This document shows, piece by piece, positions 8,005 to 16,838 of a stretch of 64,000 nucleotides of DNA; within the stretch, counting starts at the first letter, position 1, and each line of letters opens with the position of its first letter. The stretch spans positions 1 through 64,000 of the forward strand of contig CALRKY020000003.1 in assembly GCA_943368345.1 (NCBI GenBank), read 5' to 3'. A program made the translations under genes and the position numbers. Below the pieces are notes generated by a model. That model had not been told where the DNA came from and made no database searches. It saw nothing but the letters and a program-made list of their open reading frames with translations. The DNA is from JADCGM01 sp943368345 (lineage in GTDB: Bacteria > Pseudomonadota > Alphaproteobacteria > Sphingomonadales > Sphingomonadaceae).

Positions 8005-8429
8005 CCTTCTGGCGCGAAAAATCCATGCGCGACATGAGCCGTCAGGAATGGGAATCGCTCTGCGACGGCTGCGGCAAATGCTGCGTCCACAAGCTGGAGG
8101 ATGAAGAAACCGGGGAAATGCTGCCAACCAATGTCGCCTGCCGCCTGCTCGACCGGCGAACCGGGCGCTGCAAGGACTATCGGAACCGCAAGGCCCATGT
8201 CCCGGAATGCGTTCGCCTGACCCCGGAGAAAATCCTCGATCTCGACTGGTTGCCCTCGACCTGCGCCTATCTTCTCCTCGCCGAGGGCAAGGACTTGTAC
8301 GACTGGCATCCCTTGATCAGTGGCGATCCGGAATCGGTCCATGCTGCCGGTCAATCGGTGCGCGGCTGGACGGTCAGCGAGGATGACGCCGGCGATTTCG
8401 AACATCATCTGATCGACCGTGTCCTCTGA
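8001..8429 (+). CDS. YcgN/UPF0260 cysteine-cluster protein
   Basis: This 142-residue protein has the family signature CDGCGKCCVHKLED near residue 21, followed by ACRLLD, GRCKDY and PECVRL. The set of conserved cysteines is thought to bind a metal or Fe-S centre, as in the YkgJ/YcgN group. Its role is unknown. It starts within the Sco stop codon and is followed by an 11-base overlap with the YgjP-like gene, so the three genes form an operon. Confidence 0.88.
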   Translation: MTFWREKSMRDMSRQEWESLCDGCGKCCVHKLEDEETGEMLPTNVACRLLDRRTGRCKDYRNRKAHVPECVRLTPEKILDLDWLPSTCAYLLLAEGKDLYDWHPLISGDPESVHAAGQSVRGWTVSEDDAGDFEHHLIDRVL

Positions 8430-9126
8430 ACCGCTGCTCTGGCACGGAGGTGGCCGCGCCGTTCCAATCGAACTGCGATCAGACCGGCGCAGCCAGCTGA
8501 GCCTTAGGGCGGATGCGGCGCGCGGAGTGTTGCGCGTCAGCCTGCATCCGCGAACGACGACGGCCAAGTTGATGGCGTTTCTGGACGCGCATGACGCCTG
8601 GATTGAAGCCCGGGTGGCACGCTGGCCGGAATCCCGGCCCTTTGTCGCCGGTGGCGTGGTGCCGGTGGAAGGGGTGGACCTGCGGATTGCCACTGCGCCC
8701 AGCCTGCCGCGCCGCGTGCAGGTGACGGATTCCGAGATGGTGGTTGGCGGTCCGGTCGACGGGCTGAGCGGCAGGATTGACCGATATCTGCGCAAACTGG
8801 CCCTGACCCGGCTGGATGACGAAACCCGCAATCTGGCGGCCCGGGTTGGCAAGACCGTCACCCGGGTTTCCGTCCGCGACACCGCTTCCCGCTGGGGCAG
8901 TTGCAGCGGGCGGGGGTCGATAAACTATAGCTGGCGGCTGATCCTGACGCCGCCGGAGGTTCGCCAATCGGTCGTGGCGCATGAAGTCGCGCACCTGGTC
9001 CACATGAACCACAGCCGGGAGTTCTGGGCCCTCGCCACAAAGCTTTATGACGGCAATATGCCCGCTGCACGCCGCTGGCTTAAAACCCACGGCCCCGGCC
9101 TGCACTGGATCGGCCGGAGTTCCTAG
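8419..9126 (+). CDS. YgjP/WLM-type zinc metallopeptidase
   Basis: The 235-residue protein carries VVAHEVAHLVHMNHSREFWA near the C-terminus, the H-E-x-x-H zinc motif with a third His and Glu typical of the YgjP (DUF45, SprT-like) family. The segment RWGSCSGRGSINYSWRL before it is also a family hallmark. A GTG at 8419 inside the preceding gene is the likely start. Substrates of this family are unknown, although proteolysis of DNA-bound proteins has been proposed for relatives. It converges on the PBP1A gene with a 4-base overlap. Confidence 0.85.
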   Translation: MSSEPLLWHGGGRAVPIELRSDRRSQLSLRADAARGVLRVSLHPRTTTAKLMAFLDAHDAWIEARVARWPESRPFVAGGVVPVEGVDLRIATAPSLPRRVQVTDSEMVVGGPVDGLSGRIDRYLRKLALTRLDDETRNLAARVGKTVTRVSVRDTASRWGSCSGRGSINYSWRLILTPPEVRQSVVAHEVAHLVHMNHSREFWALATKLYDGNMPAARRWLKTHGPGLHWIGRSS

Positions 9127-11126
9127 CGGGCGGTCGCTGGCTGCCCGTCTTTCAGCACGCCGTTCAGCCATTGATCGTCGAGCCGCGGCTGCGCTTCGGC
9201 GGGGGCGGCTGCCCCGTCAGGCGGTGATGCGCCTTCGTCAAACGACTGGCCGTCCAGGTTGAGGCCGTAAACCTCTTCATCCGGTTCACTGCCCTCTGGC
9301 GCCAATATCTGGGTGTTGAGGTCCTGGGCCGGCATGCCCCGGGTGGCGGCCCGCATGAACACCGCAAAGGCGCGGGTGGGCGCGCGACCACCGGCCAGCC
9401 CGGGCACCGCCTTTGCATCGTCCCGGCCCATCCAGACGCCGGCGACCAGGTCACCGCTGAAACCGAGGAACCAGCCATCCTTGTTGGAACTGGTGGTTCC
9501 GGTTTTGCCGGCAACGGGACGCCCAATCGCCGCCGCCATGCCGGTGCCGCCCGACCCTTCGACAACCGATTGCATCATCGCGGTCATCTTGGAGGCAACC
9601 CACGGCTCCACCAGCGTGCGCGGTTCGGGTGCTTCATGGGTGAACAGGGTTCTGCCGCGTGTGGTGGTGATCCGGGTGATCGCATAGGGTCTGGCCTCAA
9701 ACCCACCCCGCGCCACACTGGCATAGGCGGTGGTCAGCTCCAGCAGCGTCACATCGGAGGTGCCGAGCGCCATTGCCGGCAGGCGGCTGACCGGTGTCGA
9801 GATGCCGAAGCGGCGCGCCATGTCCGCTACCGAATCAAAGCCGACATCCGATGCCAATTTGACCGCAATGGTGTTGATGGAACGGGAAAAGGCATCCCGG
9901 ACCGTCATTTCCCCGACGAATTTGTTATTGTTGTTGCGGGGACTCCAATTGTCGATGGTTACCGGTTCATCGACGACGATATCGTCTGGCTCGACCCCCG
10001 ATTCCAGCGCGGCGAGATAAACGAACAATTTGAACGCCGATCCCGGCTGCCGCTGGGCGGCAACGGCGCGGTTGTAGATCGACGACACATAATCCTTGCC
10101 GCCGACCATGGCGCGGACCGCACCATCGGTCGACATCGACACCAATGCGCCCTGCACCCCTTCGGGCGCGCCAGTCTGGATGGCGATTTCTGCGGCGCGC
10201 TGCATACCGGGGAGCAGGGTGGTGTGAACGATCAAGGGCTCAACCGCCTCATCGGTCAGCGTGTCGAGCTGACCCAGCACCCAATCGGTAAAATAGCGGA
10301 CGCTGTTCTGGCGTGGCTGCGGCGCAAAAGCGAGGCCGTCCAGATCGACTGCCGCCGCCGTCCCCGCCGATATCTTTCCAGCGTCCACCATCACCGCGAT
10401 CACCGTGCGGGCCCGGTCACGGGCGGCGGCAGGGTCGGAGGACGGCGCATAGTGCGACGGAGCCTTGACCAGACCAGCGATGATCGCGGCCTCTTCCAGA
10501 TCAAGGCTGTTGGCCCCGTGGCCAAAAAACTTCCGGGAGGCGGCATCTATTCCGTAGGCGCCCCCGCCGAAATAGACCCGGTTCAGATAAAGTTCGAGGA
10601 TTTGCTCCTTGCTGAACTGACGCTCCAGCGCCAACGCCAACACCGCCTCCCGGGCCTTTCGGGCATAGGTTTGGGTCGAGGTCAGGAAGATGTTGCGGGC
10701 GAGCTGCTGGGTGATGGTCGACCCGCCCTGCTTCGAGCCGGTGGTGAGGTTCCGGTAGAGGGACCGGGTCAGACCGATCGGATCGATGCCGGGATGCGAA
10801 TGGAAACGGCGGTCCTCGACCGCGATCATCGCATCGACCATCACTTTGGGTATCTCGGAATAGCCGAGCCAATCGCCGTAGCTGGGCCCGACCGAAATCA
10901 AGACCGAGCCATCGGCAGCACGGACCTGAACCGCCTGCCCATTGGGTGACCGCATCAGCTCCTGAAATCCCGGCAGGGACGCCATGGCGATGGTCACGGC
11001 AATCGCCAGGATGATCCCCGACAGCAGCGCCGCCCCAAGGGTGATCTTGGCCGCCAATATGGCTATCGCCGCGCCGCGACTGCGGGGGGCGGACGAGGAA
11101 GGTTTGCGGGTCGGGGTTTGCGCCAT
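9123..11126 (-). CDS. mrcA: Class A penicillin-binding protein (PBP1A type)
   Basis: The 667-residue bifunctional peptidoglycan synthase has a cytoplasmic Arg/Ser-rich start and one membrane segment (about residues 19-50). The GT51 glycosyltransferase domain carries catalytic Glu104 in VEDRRFHSHPGID and the GGSTITQQLARN motif. The C-terminal transpeptidase domain has S-x-x-K in GSAFKL, S-x-N in SIN and KTGTT. All catalytic motifs are intact. The tail is Glu/Pro/Ala-rich and low in complexity. The start at 11126 was chosen because the frame remains open much further upstream but has no family similarity there. Confidence 0.9.
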   Translation of the reverse strand: MAQTPTRKPSSSAPRSRGAAIAILAAKITLGAALLSGIILAIAVTIAMASLPGFQELMRSPNGQAVQVRAADGSVLISVGPSYGDWLGYSEIPKVMVDAMIAVEDRRFHSHPGIDPIGLTRSLYRNLTTGSKQGGSTITQQLARNIFLTSTQTYARKAREAVLALALERQFSKEQILELYLNRVYFGGGAYGIDAASRKFFGHGANSLDLEEAAIIAGLVKAPSHYAPSSDPAAARDRARTVIAVMVDAGKISAGTAAAVDLDGLAFAPQPRQNSVRYFTDWVLGQLDTLTDEAVEPLIVHTTLLPGMQRAAEIAIQTGAPEGVQGALVSMSTDGAVRAMVGGKDYVSSIYNRAVAAQRQPGSAFKLFVYLAALESGVEPDDIVVDEPVTIDNWSPRNNNNKFVGEMTVRDAFSRSINTIAVKLASDVGFDSVADMARRFGISTPVSRLPAMALGTSDVTLLELTTAYASVARGGFEARPYAITRITTTRGRTLFTHEAPEPRTLVEPWVASKMTAMMQSVVEGSGGTGMAAAIGRPVAGKTGTTSSNKDGWFLGFSGDLVAGVWMGRDDAKAVPGLAGGRAPTRAFAVFMRAATRGMPAQDLNTQILAPEGSEPDEEVYGLNLDGQSFDEGASPPDGAAAPAEAQPRLDDQWLNGVLKDGQPATAR

Positions 11127-11248
11127 GGGTATCTGGCTGGCCTTTAAGCGCGCGCGGGAGATGTAGCAAGGCAAGACACCGGCGAAGCTGAACCTTGGCT
11201 GAAGCACCAGTCTTTCCACATCGCCGGTTCCGCCGCATAACGGGCGGC

Positions 11249-12535
11249 ATGGAGCGCGCCGCAGCCTATACGCCCACTGCCCTTGGGGTTCCCGGTGTCC
11301 GAGTGCGAACCTTGGTCGGCCTGCGCTGGCTGGCGATTTTCGGCCAGCTAACGGCCCTTGCCATTGTCGGCCTCGGGCTGGGGTTTGAATTGCCGGTCGC
11401 CTCGGCACTGGCAGCCGTTGGTGCGGCCATCGTGCTGAACCTTGGGCTGGCCACACTCTATGCAAGAAACGCCCTGCTGGCAGGGGGTGAGGCGCTGCTG
11501 CATTTTGCCTTTGATCTGCTCCAGATTGGCGTGCTGCTGTTCCTGACCGGGGGGATCGCCAACCCTTTTGTCGTCATGTTGACCGTGCCCGTTACGATTG
11601 GCGCAGCCTTGCTCGGCGGTCGGGCAGCAGTCCAGCTGATCGTGCTCGCGGTCGGTCTGTTGCTGGCCCTTTGGCAATGGCCGCTGCCGCTGCCCTGGGC
11701 CGGGGACCCGGTGGTGCTGCCGCCGACCTACATGCTCGCGATGTTTGTCGCGCTGACCCTCGGCATGTTGTTTCTGGTGACTTACGGGGCCCGGATATCG
11801 GCGGAGTCGCGGCAACGGGCGCTGGCGCTGGTGGCGACACAGGACGCGCTGGACCGGGAATCCCGGGTGTCGGCGCTCGGATCGCTCGCCGCAGCTGCTG
11901 CACATGAGCTTGGCGGACCGCTTGGGACGATCACCCTGATTGCGCGGGAGTTGCAGGACAGCCTGGGTGACGATCCGGAGTTCGGGGATGACATCGAATT
12001 GCTGGTGGCGGAAGCCAAGCGGTCCCGCGAAATCCTTGCGGGTATTGCCCGGCGGGCAGAGGCCGAACACCCGTTCCAGTGCCTGCCGCTTGAGGCGTTG
12101 CTGAACGAAGTGGCGTCAACCTTTGCCAATGCACCGGTGCCAGTGATTGTCGAAACCCTGCGCGGCGCCCCGGTGATGGTTGAGCGATTGCCCGAACTCA
12201 TCCACGGCTTCTCCAACTATGTCGCCAATGCCGTCCGCCACGCCGCGGGCCGGGTCAGCATCGTGGTCGACCCCGGTCCGCAGCAAGTGCGCGTCACCGT
12301 CGCTGATGACGGGCGCGGCTTTCCGCCTGAATTGCTGCCGCATCTGGGGGAGCCGTTCCTGGGGTCCCGCACCGAGGTCCACGGGCTGGGGTTGGGGCTG
12401 TTCATTGCCACCAACCTGCTCGAGCGAACCGGGGCCGTTGTCACTTTTCGCAATGCCGAGGCCGGCGGGGCTCTGGTAGAAACCGTCTGGTCGCGTCATC
12501 ATATCGATGTCGGCGACCTGCCCGCCGAACAATAG
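11249..12535 (+). CDS. regB: RegB/ActS/PrrB-type redox-sensing histidine kinase
   Basis: The 428-residue protein has about six N-terminal membrane helices containing the heptapeptide GGIANPF (101-107), the ubiquinone-sensing motif of RegB kinases. An H-box with His219 (AAAHELGGPL) and an ATPase domain (NYVANAVRHAAG, DDGRGFP, GLGLGLFIA) follow. RegB phosphorylates RegA, whose gene follows 12 bases after the stop. Two deviations stand out: the H-box reads HELGGPL rather than HELGTPL, and the segment expected to hold the redox cysteine (RCRDIL) reads RSREIL, with Ser259. A TTG at 11195 is an alternative start. Confidence 0.9.
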   Translation: MERAAAYTPTALGVPGVRVRTLVGLRWLAIFGQLTALAIVGLGLGFELPVASALAAVGAAIVLNLGLATLYARNALLAGGEALLHFAFDLLQIGVLLFLTGGIANPFVVMLTVPVTIGAALLGGRAAVQLIVLAVGLLLALWQWPLPLPWAGDPVVLPPTYMLAMFVALTLGMLFLVTYGARISAESRQRALALVATQDALDRESRVSALGSLAAAAAHELGGPLGTITLIARELQDSLGDDPEFGDDIELLVAEAKRSREILAGIARRAEAEHPFQCLPLEALLNEVASTFANAPVPVIVETLRGAPVMVERLPELIHGFSNYVANAVRHAAGRVSIVVDPGPQQVRVTVADDGRGFPPELLPHLGEPFLGSRTEVHGLGLGLFIATNLLERTGAVVTFRNAEAGGALVETVWSRHHIDVGDLPAEQ

Positions 12536-12547
12536 GGGAATTGGGCC

Positions 12548-13099
12548 ATGGATGATCCCGTCACGATGACACCCTCCGCCGGTCAGTTGCTGCTTGTCGA
12601 TGATGACAACGCCTTTCGGCAGCGGCTGGCCGTAACCTTGGAACGGCGCGGTTTCGCGGTGCTGTCAGTTGGCAGCATCGCTGAGGCGCGGATCGTCGCC
12701 GCCCAATCAAAGCCCGCCTATGCCGTTGTCGACATGCGGCTCGATGATGGCAACGGACTGGATTTTATCGACGAATTGCGGGCCATGCACCCCAATGTCA
12801 AAGCCGTCATGCTGACCGGCTATGGCAATCTCGCAACTGCGGTCGCCGCGATCAAAACCGGTGCCATCGATTATCTCGCCAAGCCGGCCGACCCGGATGA
12901 TATCGTCAAGGCCCTGAACGCTGGCCTCGGCGAACGACCTTCGGCCCCGGCCGAGCCAATGTCAGCCGACCGGGTGCGGTGGGAGCATATCCAGCGTGTG
13001 TACGAGCTGTGTGAGCGCAACGTGTCGGAAACCGCCCGCCGCCTGAAAATGCACCGCCGCACCCTGCAGCGCATATTGGCGAAACGAAGCCCGCGTTAG
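12548..13099 (+). CDS. regA: RegA/ActR/PrrA-type response regulator
   Basis: The 183-residue protein has a receiver domain with the acidic pocket DDD (18-20), phospho-acceptor Asp62 in VVDMRLDDGNG, Thr in MLTGYG and Lys in LAKPAD. A short linker leads to a Fis-type helix-turn-helix (NVSETARRLKMHRRTLQRIL), almost invariant in this family. It is the transcriptional output of RegB, controlling respiration and redox genes in alphaproteobacteria. Its last codons overlap the convergent mmcB gene by 4 bases. Confidence 0.92.
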   Translation: MDDPVTMTPSAGQLLLVDDDNAFRQRLAVTLERRGFAVLSVGSIAEARIVAAQSKPAYAVVDMRLDDGNGLDFIDELRAMHPNVKAVMLTGYGNLATAVAAIKTGAIDYLAKPADPDDIVKALNAGLGERPSAPAEPMSADRVRWEHIQRVYELCERNVSETARRLKMHRRTLQRILAKRSPR

Positions 13100-13572
13100 C
13101 CCCAGTCGCTGTTGAGGAAGGGGTCTTCGATCCCGAGCAATCGGCCCGCCGCGCGTCTGGCGAAGCGGAGCGTTTCCGCTTTGCGTCGTGCGGCGTTGAG
13201 AGCCACCCAGGGCGCGTCCCGGACAACCTCCGCGTCAAAACGGTCAGCAATGATGAGACCGCAGCGGTCCGGCCTGAAGGCTGGAGTTTCGAACAGATCG
13301 CACGCGATCCCTTCCGGTACCGCCCAGAAGAACCGGTCTGAATAGTCCAGATAGTCCGGCCATTTCAGATCGGACCGCAGATCCGCCATCGACACCTTGA
13401 TCTCCACCAAGGTCAGGCGTCCGGCGGCATCAATCGCGAGCACGTCGGCACGGCGGCCATTGCCAAGCGGCACTTCCCGAAGCCCGACCGCGCCCTGCCG
13501 GTGCAACAGGCGGCAGACGCTGCGGGCAACTTCAGTCGCAACCATCGGCGGAACGGGTTGGCGGGACGTCAT
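13096..13572 (-). CDS. mmcB: MmcB-family DNA repair protein
   Basis: The 158-residue protein matches the MmcB family, first noted in Caulobacter among SOS/mitomycin-responsive genes. It has a restriction-endonuclease-like core: RRADVLAI followed by LTLVEIKVSMADLRSDLKWPDYL, which supplies a D...E-x-K motif. FFWAVPEGIACDLFE and GLIIADRFDAEVVRDAP are further family features. The enzymatic activity has not been established. The start at 13572 (ATG ACG TCC) agrees with family length. No clear LexA box was identified upstream. Confidence 0.85.
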   Translation of the reverse strand: MTSRQPVPPMVATEVARSVCRLLHRQGAVGLREVPLGNGRRADVLAIDAAGRLTLVEIKVSMADLRSDLKWPDYLDYSDRFFWAVPEGIACDLFETPAFRPDRCGLIIADRFDAEVVRDAPWVALNAARRKAETLRFARRAAGRLLGIEDPFLNSDWG

Positions 13573-13613
13573 ATCCCACCAACTATCAGAACAAGTCAGG
13601 AACAGGAAGGCAG

Positions 13614-14228
13614 TTAGCGCCGGGCGTAGAAAATATGGTTGCCGATGGCGCTGACGCGCTTGACACTGGTCCAGCCCGGCGCAACGCGCTTTGCGTGGAA
13701 ATAGGTCGAATTGGGTGCAACCTCGTGCCAATTCTCGGTAATGGCCACAATCGCCACGGCCTGTGCGGTCCGCCACTGGGCACTGGTGCCCGGCGTCCGG
13801 TACACAAAGCTGAACTGCCCAGGCTGGCGGACAACGCCGCAGATGCTGGAGGCAAAATGGCCCGATTCAACCCGGTTCAGAATGACTTGGGCGACGGCGA
13901 GTTGACCTTCAACCGGCTCGCCTTTGGATTCGTGATAAACCGCAATCGCGAGGCAGCGGGCATCGTCGGACAGATCGGCGGCAGGAAGCGCCGCAATTGA
14001 ACTCACCAATTCCCGCAAAGACGTTGGTTCCGGTTTGCTCGGAACCTCTGGAATCATCACATCATCGTCATGGCTGCCGATCACGCCATCCGTAAAGGCG
14101 GACATCCCCAATTCCTGGCGAACTGCTGCAGCAGGGGTATCGGCGAGAGCCGGGACCGGCACCTGGGCGGCGGCGGCAAGAAGCAGTGCACACGCACTCG
14201 TAAAGGCGACTCGAAACGAAATTGGCAT
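13614..14228 (-). CDS. Secreted cell wall hydrolase (SleB/Hydrolase_2 family)
   Basis: The 204-residue protein begins with a signal peptide ending near PVPALA. The C-terminal half carries the SleB-type lytic transglycosylase core: AIAVYHESKGEP with the presumed catalytic Glu, VAQVILNRV, SICGVVRQPGQFSF and STYFHAKRVAPGW. Such enzymes cleave peptidoglycan during growth or remodelling. The acidic linker (about residues 40-75) is not conserved. It is a single gene, transcribed leftward. The 163-base gap to the next gene (14229-14391) showed nothing recognisable. Confidence 0.87.
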   Translation of the reverse strand: MPISFRVAFTSACALLLAAAAQVPVPALADTPAAAVRQELGMSAFTDGVIGSHDDDVMIPEVPSKPEPTSLRELVSSIAALPAADLSDDARCLAIAVYHESKGEPVEGQLAVAQVILNRVESGHFASSICGVVRQPGQFSFVYRTPGTSAQWRTAQAVAIVAITENWHEVAPNSTYFHAKRVAPGWTSVKRVSAIGNHIFYARR

Positions 14229-14391
14229 TCACCCAACCTGATGTGCGGTGGCTGGTCCTTCACTCGCCTGCAAGACTTGCGCTGTGGCGGGTTTCACCGG
14301 GTCACCGACTGGTTCAGGCGTCCGGAAATAACGGGCGGGACGCCAGACCTATTGCTTGTGAAACCGCATTTGGCGGGGGGGCGTTGGCGGG

Positions 14392-14733
14392 TCAACGGTT
14401 GAGGATAGGTTCTCCGATGAACCGTTCCGGATGCGGGATATCCAGTTCGATGACCCACAGGTCCGGATCATATTTCCGTTGCCGGTCGAGGTAGCTGTCG
14501 ACGCTTCCGGATTCGCCCGAACCAAGCCCCGTTGCTGGTTGCCAGCCGAACCCGCCGTCGGGGAGGTTGACCCGCTGCATCACCTGAACCGGTCCGCCCT
14601 GCGCCAGAAAAATCAGGATGACGCCGCCAGCGCTTTCGTCACCCTTTGCGATGACGGTGGCAAATCCGCCGGCAGTATTTACCCGCCGGATCAGAGCGTT
14701 AACCCATAGGTGCGCCGAAATCCGCGCAGTCAT
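14392..14733 (-). CDS. DUF1491 family protein
   Basis: This 113-residue protein of unknown function matches the alphaproteobacterial DUF1491 family. Visible family features are WVNALIRRVNTAGGFATVIAKGD, a central GGVILIFL strand and the C-terminal DPDLWVIELDIPHPERFIGEP. No catalytic motif or membrane segment is present. It starts inside the stop codon of the PilZ gene and is the last gene of a short leftward unit. Confidence 0.85.
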   Translation of the reverse strand: MTARISAHLWVNALIRRVNTAGGFATVIAKGDESAGGVILIFLAQGGPVQVMQRVNLPDGGFGWQPATGLGSGESGSVDSYLDRQRKYDPDLWVIELDIPHPERFIGEPILNR

Positions 14734-15029
14734 CCGGCGATGCCGAGCTTTTCCGCGCGGTCGCCAAAGCGTGCCAAAGCGCCCGCTGCCCCTTCGGCAA
14801 AAACAATGCCCATGAACCGGCCATCGACCCAGGCGATCACTCCTGGAAACCGCCCGAACCGGGACAATTCGACATGAATGGGGGTCGCAACTGGAAAGAT
14901 TGTATCACATTCCACCCGGCATCCGCCCGCCGAAACGTCGCGGATCCGGCAGGGATAAAGGCGCTGCAAATGGATGATTGATCCGGCGAGAACGACCGTA
15001 CTGCGCTTTGCCTCTCGCTCGTCCTGCAT
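14730..15029 (-). CDS. PilZ-domain protein
   Basis: The 99-residue protein is a single PilZ-like barrel with RDVSAGGCRVEC, the D/N-x-S-x-x-G-x-x half of the c-di-GMP site. The preceding R-x-x-x-R half is only partly recognisable (REAKRS near the N-terminus). It may therefore bind c-di-GMP weakly or not at all. It could link second-messenger levels to envelope processes, but there is no direct evidence. It overlaps the DUF1491 gene by 4 bases. Confidence 0.75.
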   Translation of the reverse strand: MQDEREAKRSTVVLAGSIIHLQRLYPCRIRDVSAGGCRVECDTIFPVATPIHVELSRFGRFPGVIAWVDGRFMGIVFAEGAAGALARFGDRAEKLGIAG

Positions 15030-15057
15030 CGCCGCCTCCCCCCAAGCGCCCTAGAGA

Positions 15058-15516
15058 TTATGCCGCCCCGTCGCCCGTTGCCAGCATAGCATAAAGCGCA
15101 TCGGCAGAGGTGGAACCCCTCAACTTGGAGACCAGCATGGTATCGCGGAACAGGCGGCTGACCCGAGCAAGCGCCTTCAAATGGTCAGCGCCGGCTGCCT
15201 CGGGCGCCAGAAGCAGAAACACCAGATCAACCGGCTGATTGTCGATGGCCCCATAGTCGATAGGAAGGCTCAACCGCGCAAACAGGCCCGTGACCTGCTG
15301 CAATCCCGCGATTTTTCCGTGTGGAATCGCCGTTCCAAGGCCAAAACCCGTGGCCCCGAGCTTCTCCCGCAAAGTCAGCGCCGCCAATATCTGCGCCTCC
15401 TCAAAACCCGTCAAAGCCGCCGCCCGGTGGCTGAGCGCCTGTAACAACTGCTTCTTGGTCGAGGCGCGCAAATCGGTGGCCACCGATCCGGCCTGGAGGA
15501 GATCAGACATGTCCAT
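15058..15516 (-). CDS. ptsN: PTS EIIA-Ntr regulatory protein
   Basis: The 152-residue protein is the nitrogen-type phosphotransferase EIIA. The phosphorylatable His lies in TAIPHGKI, preceded by EKLGATGFGLG, the usual active-site context. PtsN takes phosphate through the PtsP-PtsO chain and regulates potassium transport, nitrogen and stress functions instead of sugar uptake. It lies 5 bases downstream of hpf, a pairing common in proteobacteria (usually with rpoN), so the two are probably co-transcribed. Confidence 0.92.
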   Translation of the reverse strand: MDMSDLLQAGSVATDLRASTKKQLLQALSHRAAALTGFEEAQILAALTLREKLGATGFGLGTAIPHGKIAGLQQVTGLFARLSLPIDYGAIDNQPVDLVFLLLAPEAAGADHLKALARVSRLFRDTMLVSKLRGSTSADALYAMLATGDGAA

Positions 15517-15521
15517 CGGGA

Positions 15522-16097
15522 TCAGCTACGCGGTTCGACCCAACCAATATTCCCGTCCTCGCGGCGATAAACCATATTCATTGCCCCGGATTTGCTGTTC
15601 TTGAACAGCAGTGCGGTGGTATTGCGCAGATCGAGCATCATCACCGCATCCGACACGCTGCAATCCGGAATATCGGCCAGCGCTTCGGCGATGATCACCG
15701 GATGATCGCCGGGCTGCTCCGGCTCGGGTGCCTGAAACACCGTATAGCCAGCGTCAAATTCCACGACCGGCATCGCACCGCGCGCGCCGGAACCGGCTGA
15801 ATGGCGGTCTTTGAGGCGTTTTGAATAACGGCGCAGCTGGGTTTCGATCCGGTCGGCGGCTGCGGCAAAGGCCTGCCCCGCTTCGGAGTTCCGGGCCGAC
15901 CCCTTCATCACCAAGCCATTGACCGGCAAAACAATTTCGCAGACGAACCCATTGTCATGCGGTCCGGGTTGCAGCGTTACATTGGCGGCCACCGCGCGGG
16001 AATGGAGCTTTTCCGCCAAACCCTGCAACCGGTCGGTCGCCAGCATCCGGAACGCCCCGCCAACATCAACACCGTGGCCTGAAACGCGGACTTCCAT
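15522..16097 (-). CDS. hpf: Ribosome hibernation promoting factor, long form
   Basis: The 191-residue protein has an N-terminal HPF/YfiA domain (MEVRVSGHGVDVG to about residue 105) and a C-terminal dimerisation domain with ADIPDCSVSDAVMMLDL and MNMVYRREDGNIGWVEPR. This two-domain long form dimerises 70S ribosomes into inactive 100S particles in stationary phase. The ATG at 16097 follows a strong GAGGGAGG sequence, so the start is well supported. ptsN follows closely. Confidence 0.93.
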   Translation of the reverse strand: MEVRVSGHGVDVGGAFRMLATDRLQGLAEKLHSRAVAANVTLQPGPHDNGFVCEIVLPVNGLVMKGSARNSEAGQAFAAAADRIETQLRRYSKRLKDRHSAGSGARGAMPVVEFDAGYTVFQAPEPEQPGDHPVIIAEALADIPDCSVSDAVMMLDLRNTTALLFKNSKSGAMNMVYRREDGNIGWVEPRS

Positions 16098-16166
16098 GCG
16101 ATCCTCCCTCATATTTGGTCGCTGCACCCCCAATGTGGGGCTTCCACCACCGACAGGCAAGCCAGT

Positions 16167-16838
16167 TCAAGCCTTCAACCAAACCGGATCTTTCAGTTTT
16201 GCGACAAAGGCGGCGTGAGCAGCGAGTTCCGCCGGACTTGCTTGGTGGTCGCGGGCCGGATGGAAGATCCGCACAGCGGCAACAATCGGCGCGACGTCCA
16301 CCTCCGTCGCCAACTCAAGCCCGATCTGCCGGCCACCGCGCAACTCGACATAGACCTGGGCCAGCAGCTGCGCATCGAGCAGCGCCCCGTGTTGAACCCG
16401 CATCGACCGATCAATGGCAAAACGGGTGCAGAGTGCATCCAGGCTGTGTTTGGCACCGGGAAATTTCGTCCGGGCAATCGCCAGCGTGTCAGTGGTGCGT
16501 TCGGCGAAAATCGGCGGCTTGCCGCAGCGTTTCAGTTCTGAATTCAGGAAAGACATATCGAACGAGGCATTGTGCGCGACCAGATGATCGTCGCCGACAA
16601 ATTCCAGAAACGCGTCAACAATTTCGGCAAATTTGGGCTTGCTGGCCAGAAACTCACCGGTCAGGCCGTGAATAGCAACCACTTCGGCGGGAACGTCGCG
16701 CTCCGGATTCAGGTGGGCGTGAAAGGTCCGCCCAGTTTCGACCCTGTGCACCAGCTCGACACAGCCTATTTCAACGATCCGGTGCCCCTCCGCCGGTGAA
16801 AGCCCCGTGGTTTCGGTGTCAAAGATGATTTCCCGCAT
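16167..16838 (-). CDS. dnaQ: DNA polymerase III epsilon subunit (3'-5' exonuclease)
   Basis: The 223-residue proofreading subunit shows the three exonuclease motifs: ExoI in IIFDTETTGL, ExoII in LVAHNASFDMSFL and ExoIII with HGALLDAQLLAQVY. The C-terminus has a proline/alanine region and a short hydrophobic end that would contact the alpha subunit. The start at 16838 (ATG CGC GAA ATC) gives the canonical opening. That places its first 24 codons inside the 3' end of coaE, an unusually long overlap of 73 bases. Confidence 0.92.
   Translation of the reverse strand: MREIIFDTETTGLSPAEGHRIVEIGCVELVHRVETGRTFHAHLNPERDVPAEVVAIHGLTGEFLASKPKFAEIVDAFLEFVGDDHLVAHNASFDMSFLNSELKRCGKPPIFAERTTDTLAIARTKFPGAKHSLDALCTRFAIDRSMRVQHGALLDAQLLAQVYVELRGGRQIGLELATEVDVAPIVAAVRIFHPARDHQASPAELAAHAAFVAKLKDPVWLKA

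Noticed and set aside
9570..10949. Long plus-strand frame opposite the PBP1A gene
   Set aside because: It is the complement of a confidently identified gene, with His/Arg/Gly-rich composition typical of shadow frames.
14298..14315. ACC...GGT inverted arms in the gap after the SleB-like gene
   Set aside because: The length is 18 bases, inner symmetry is poor and no gene starts at a suitable distance in the right direction.
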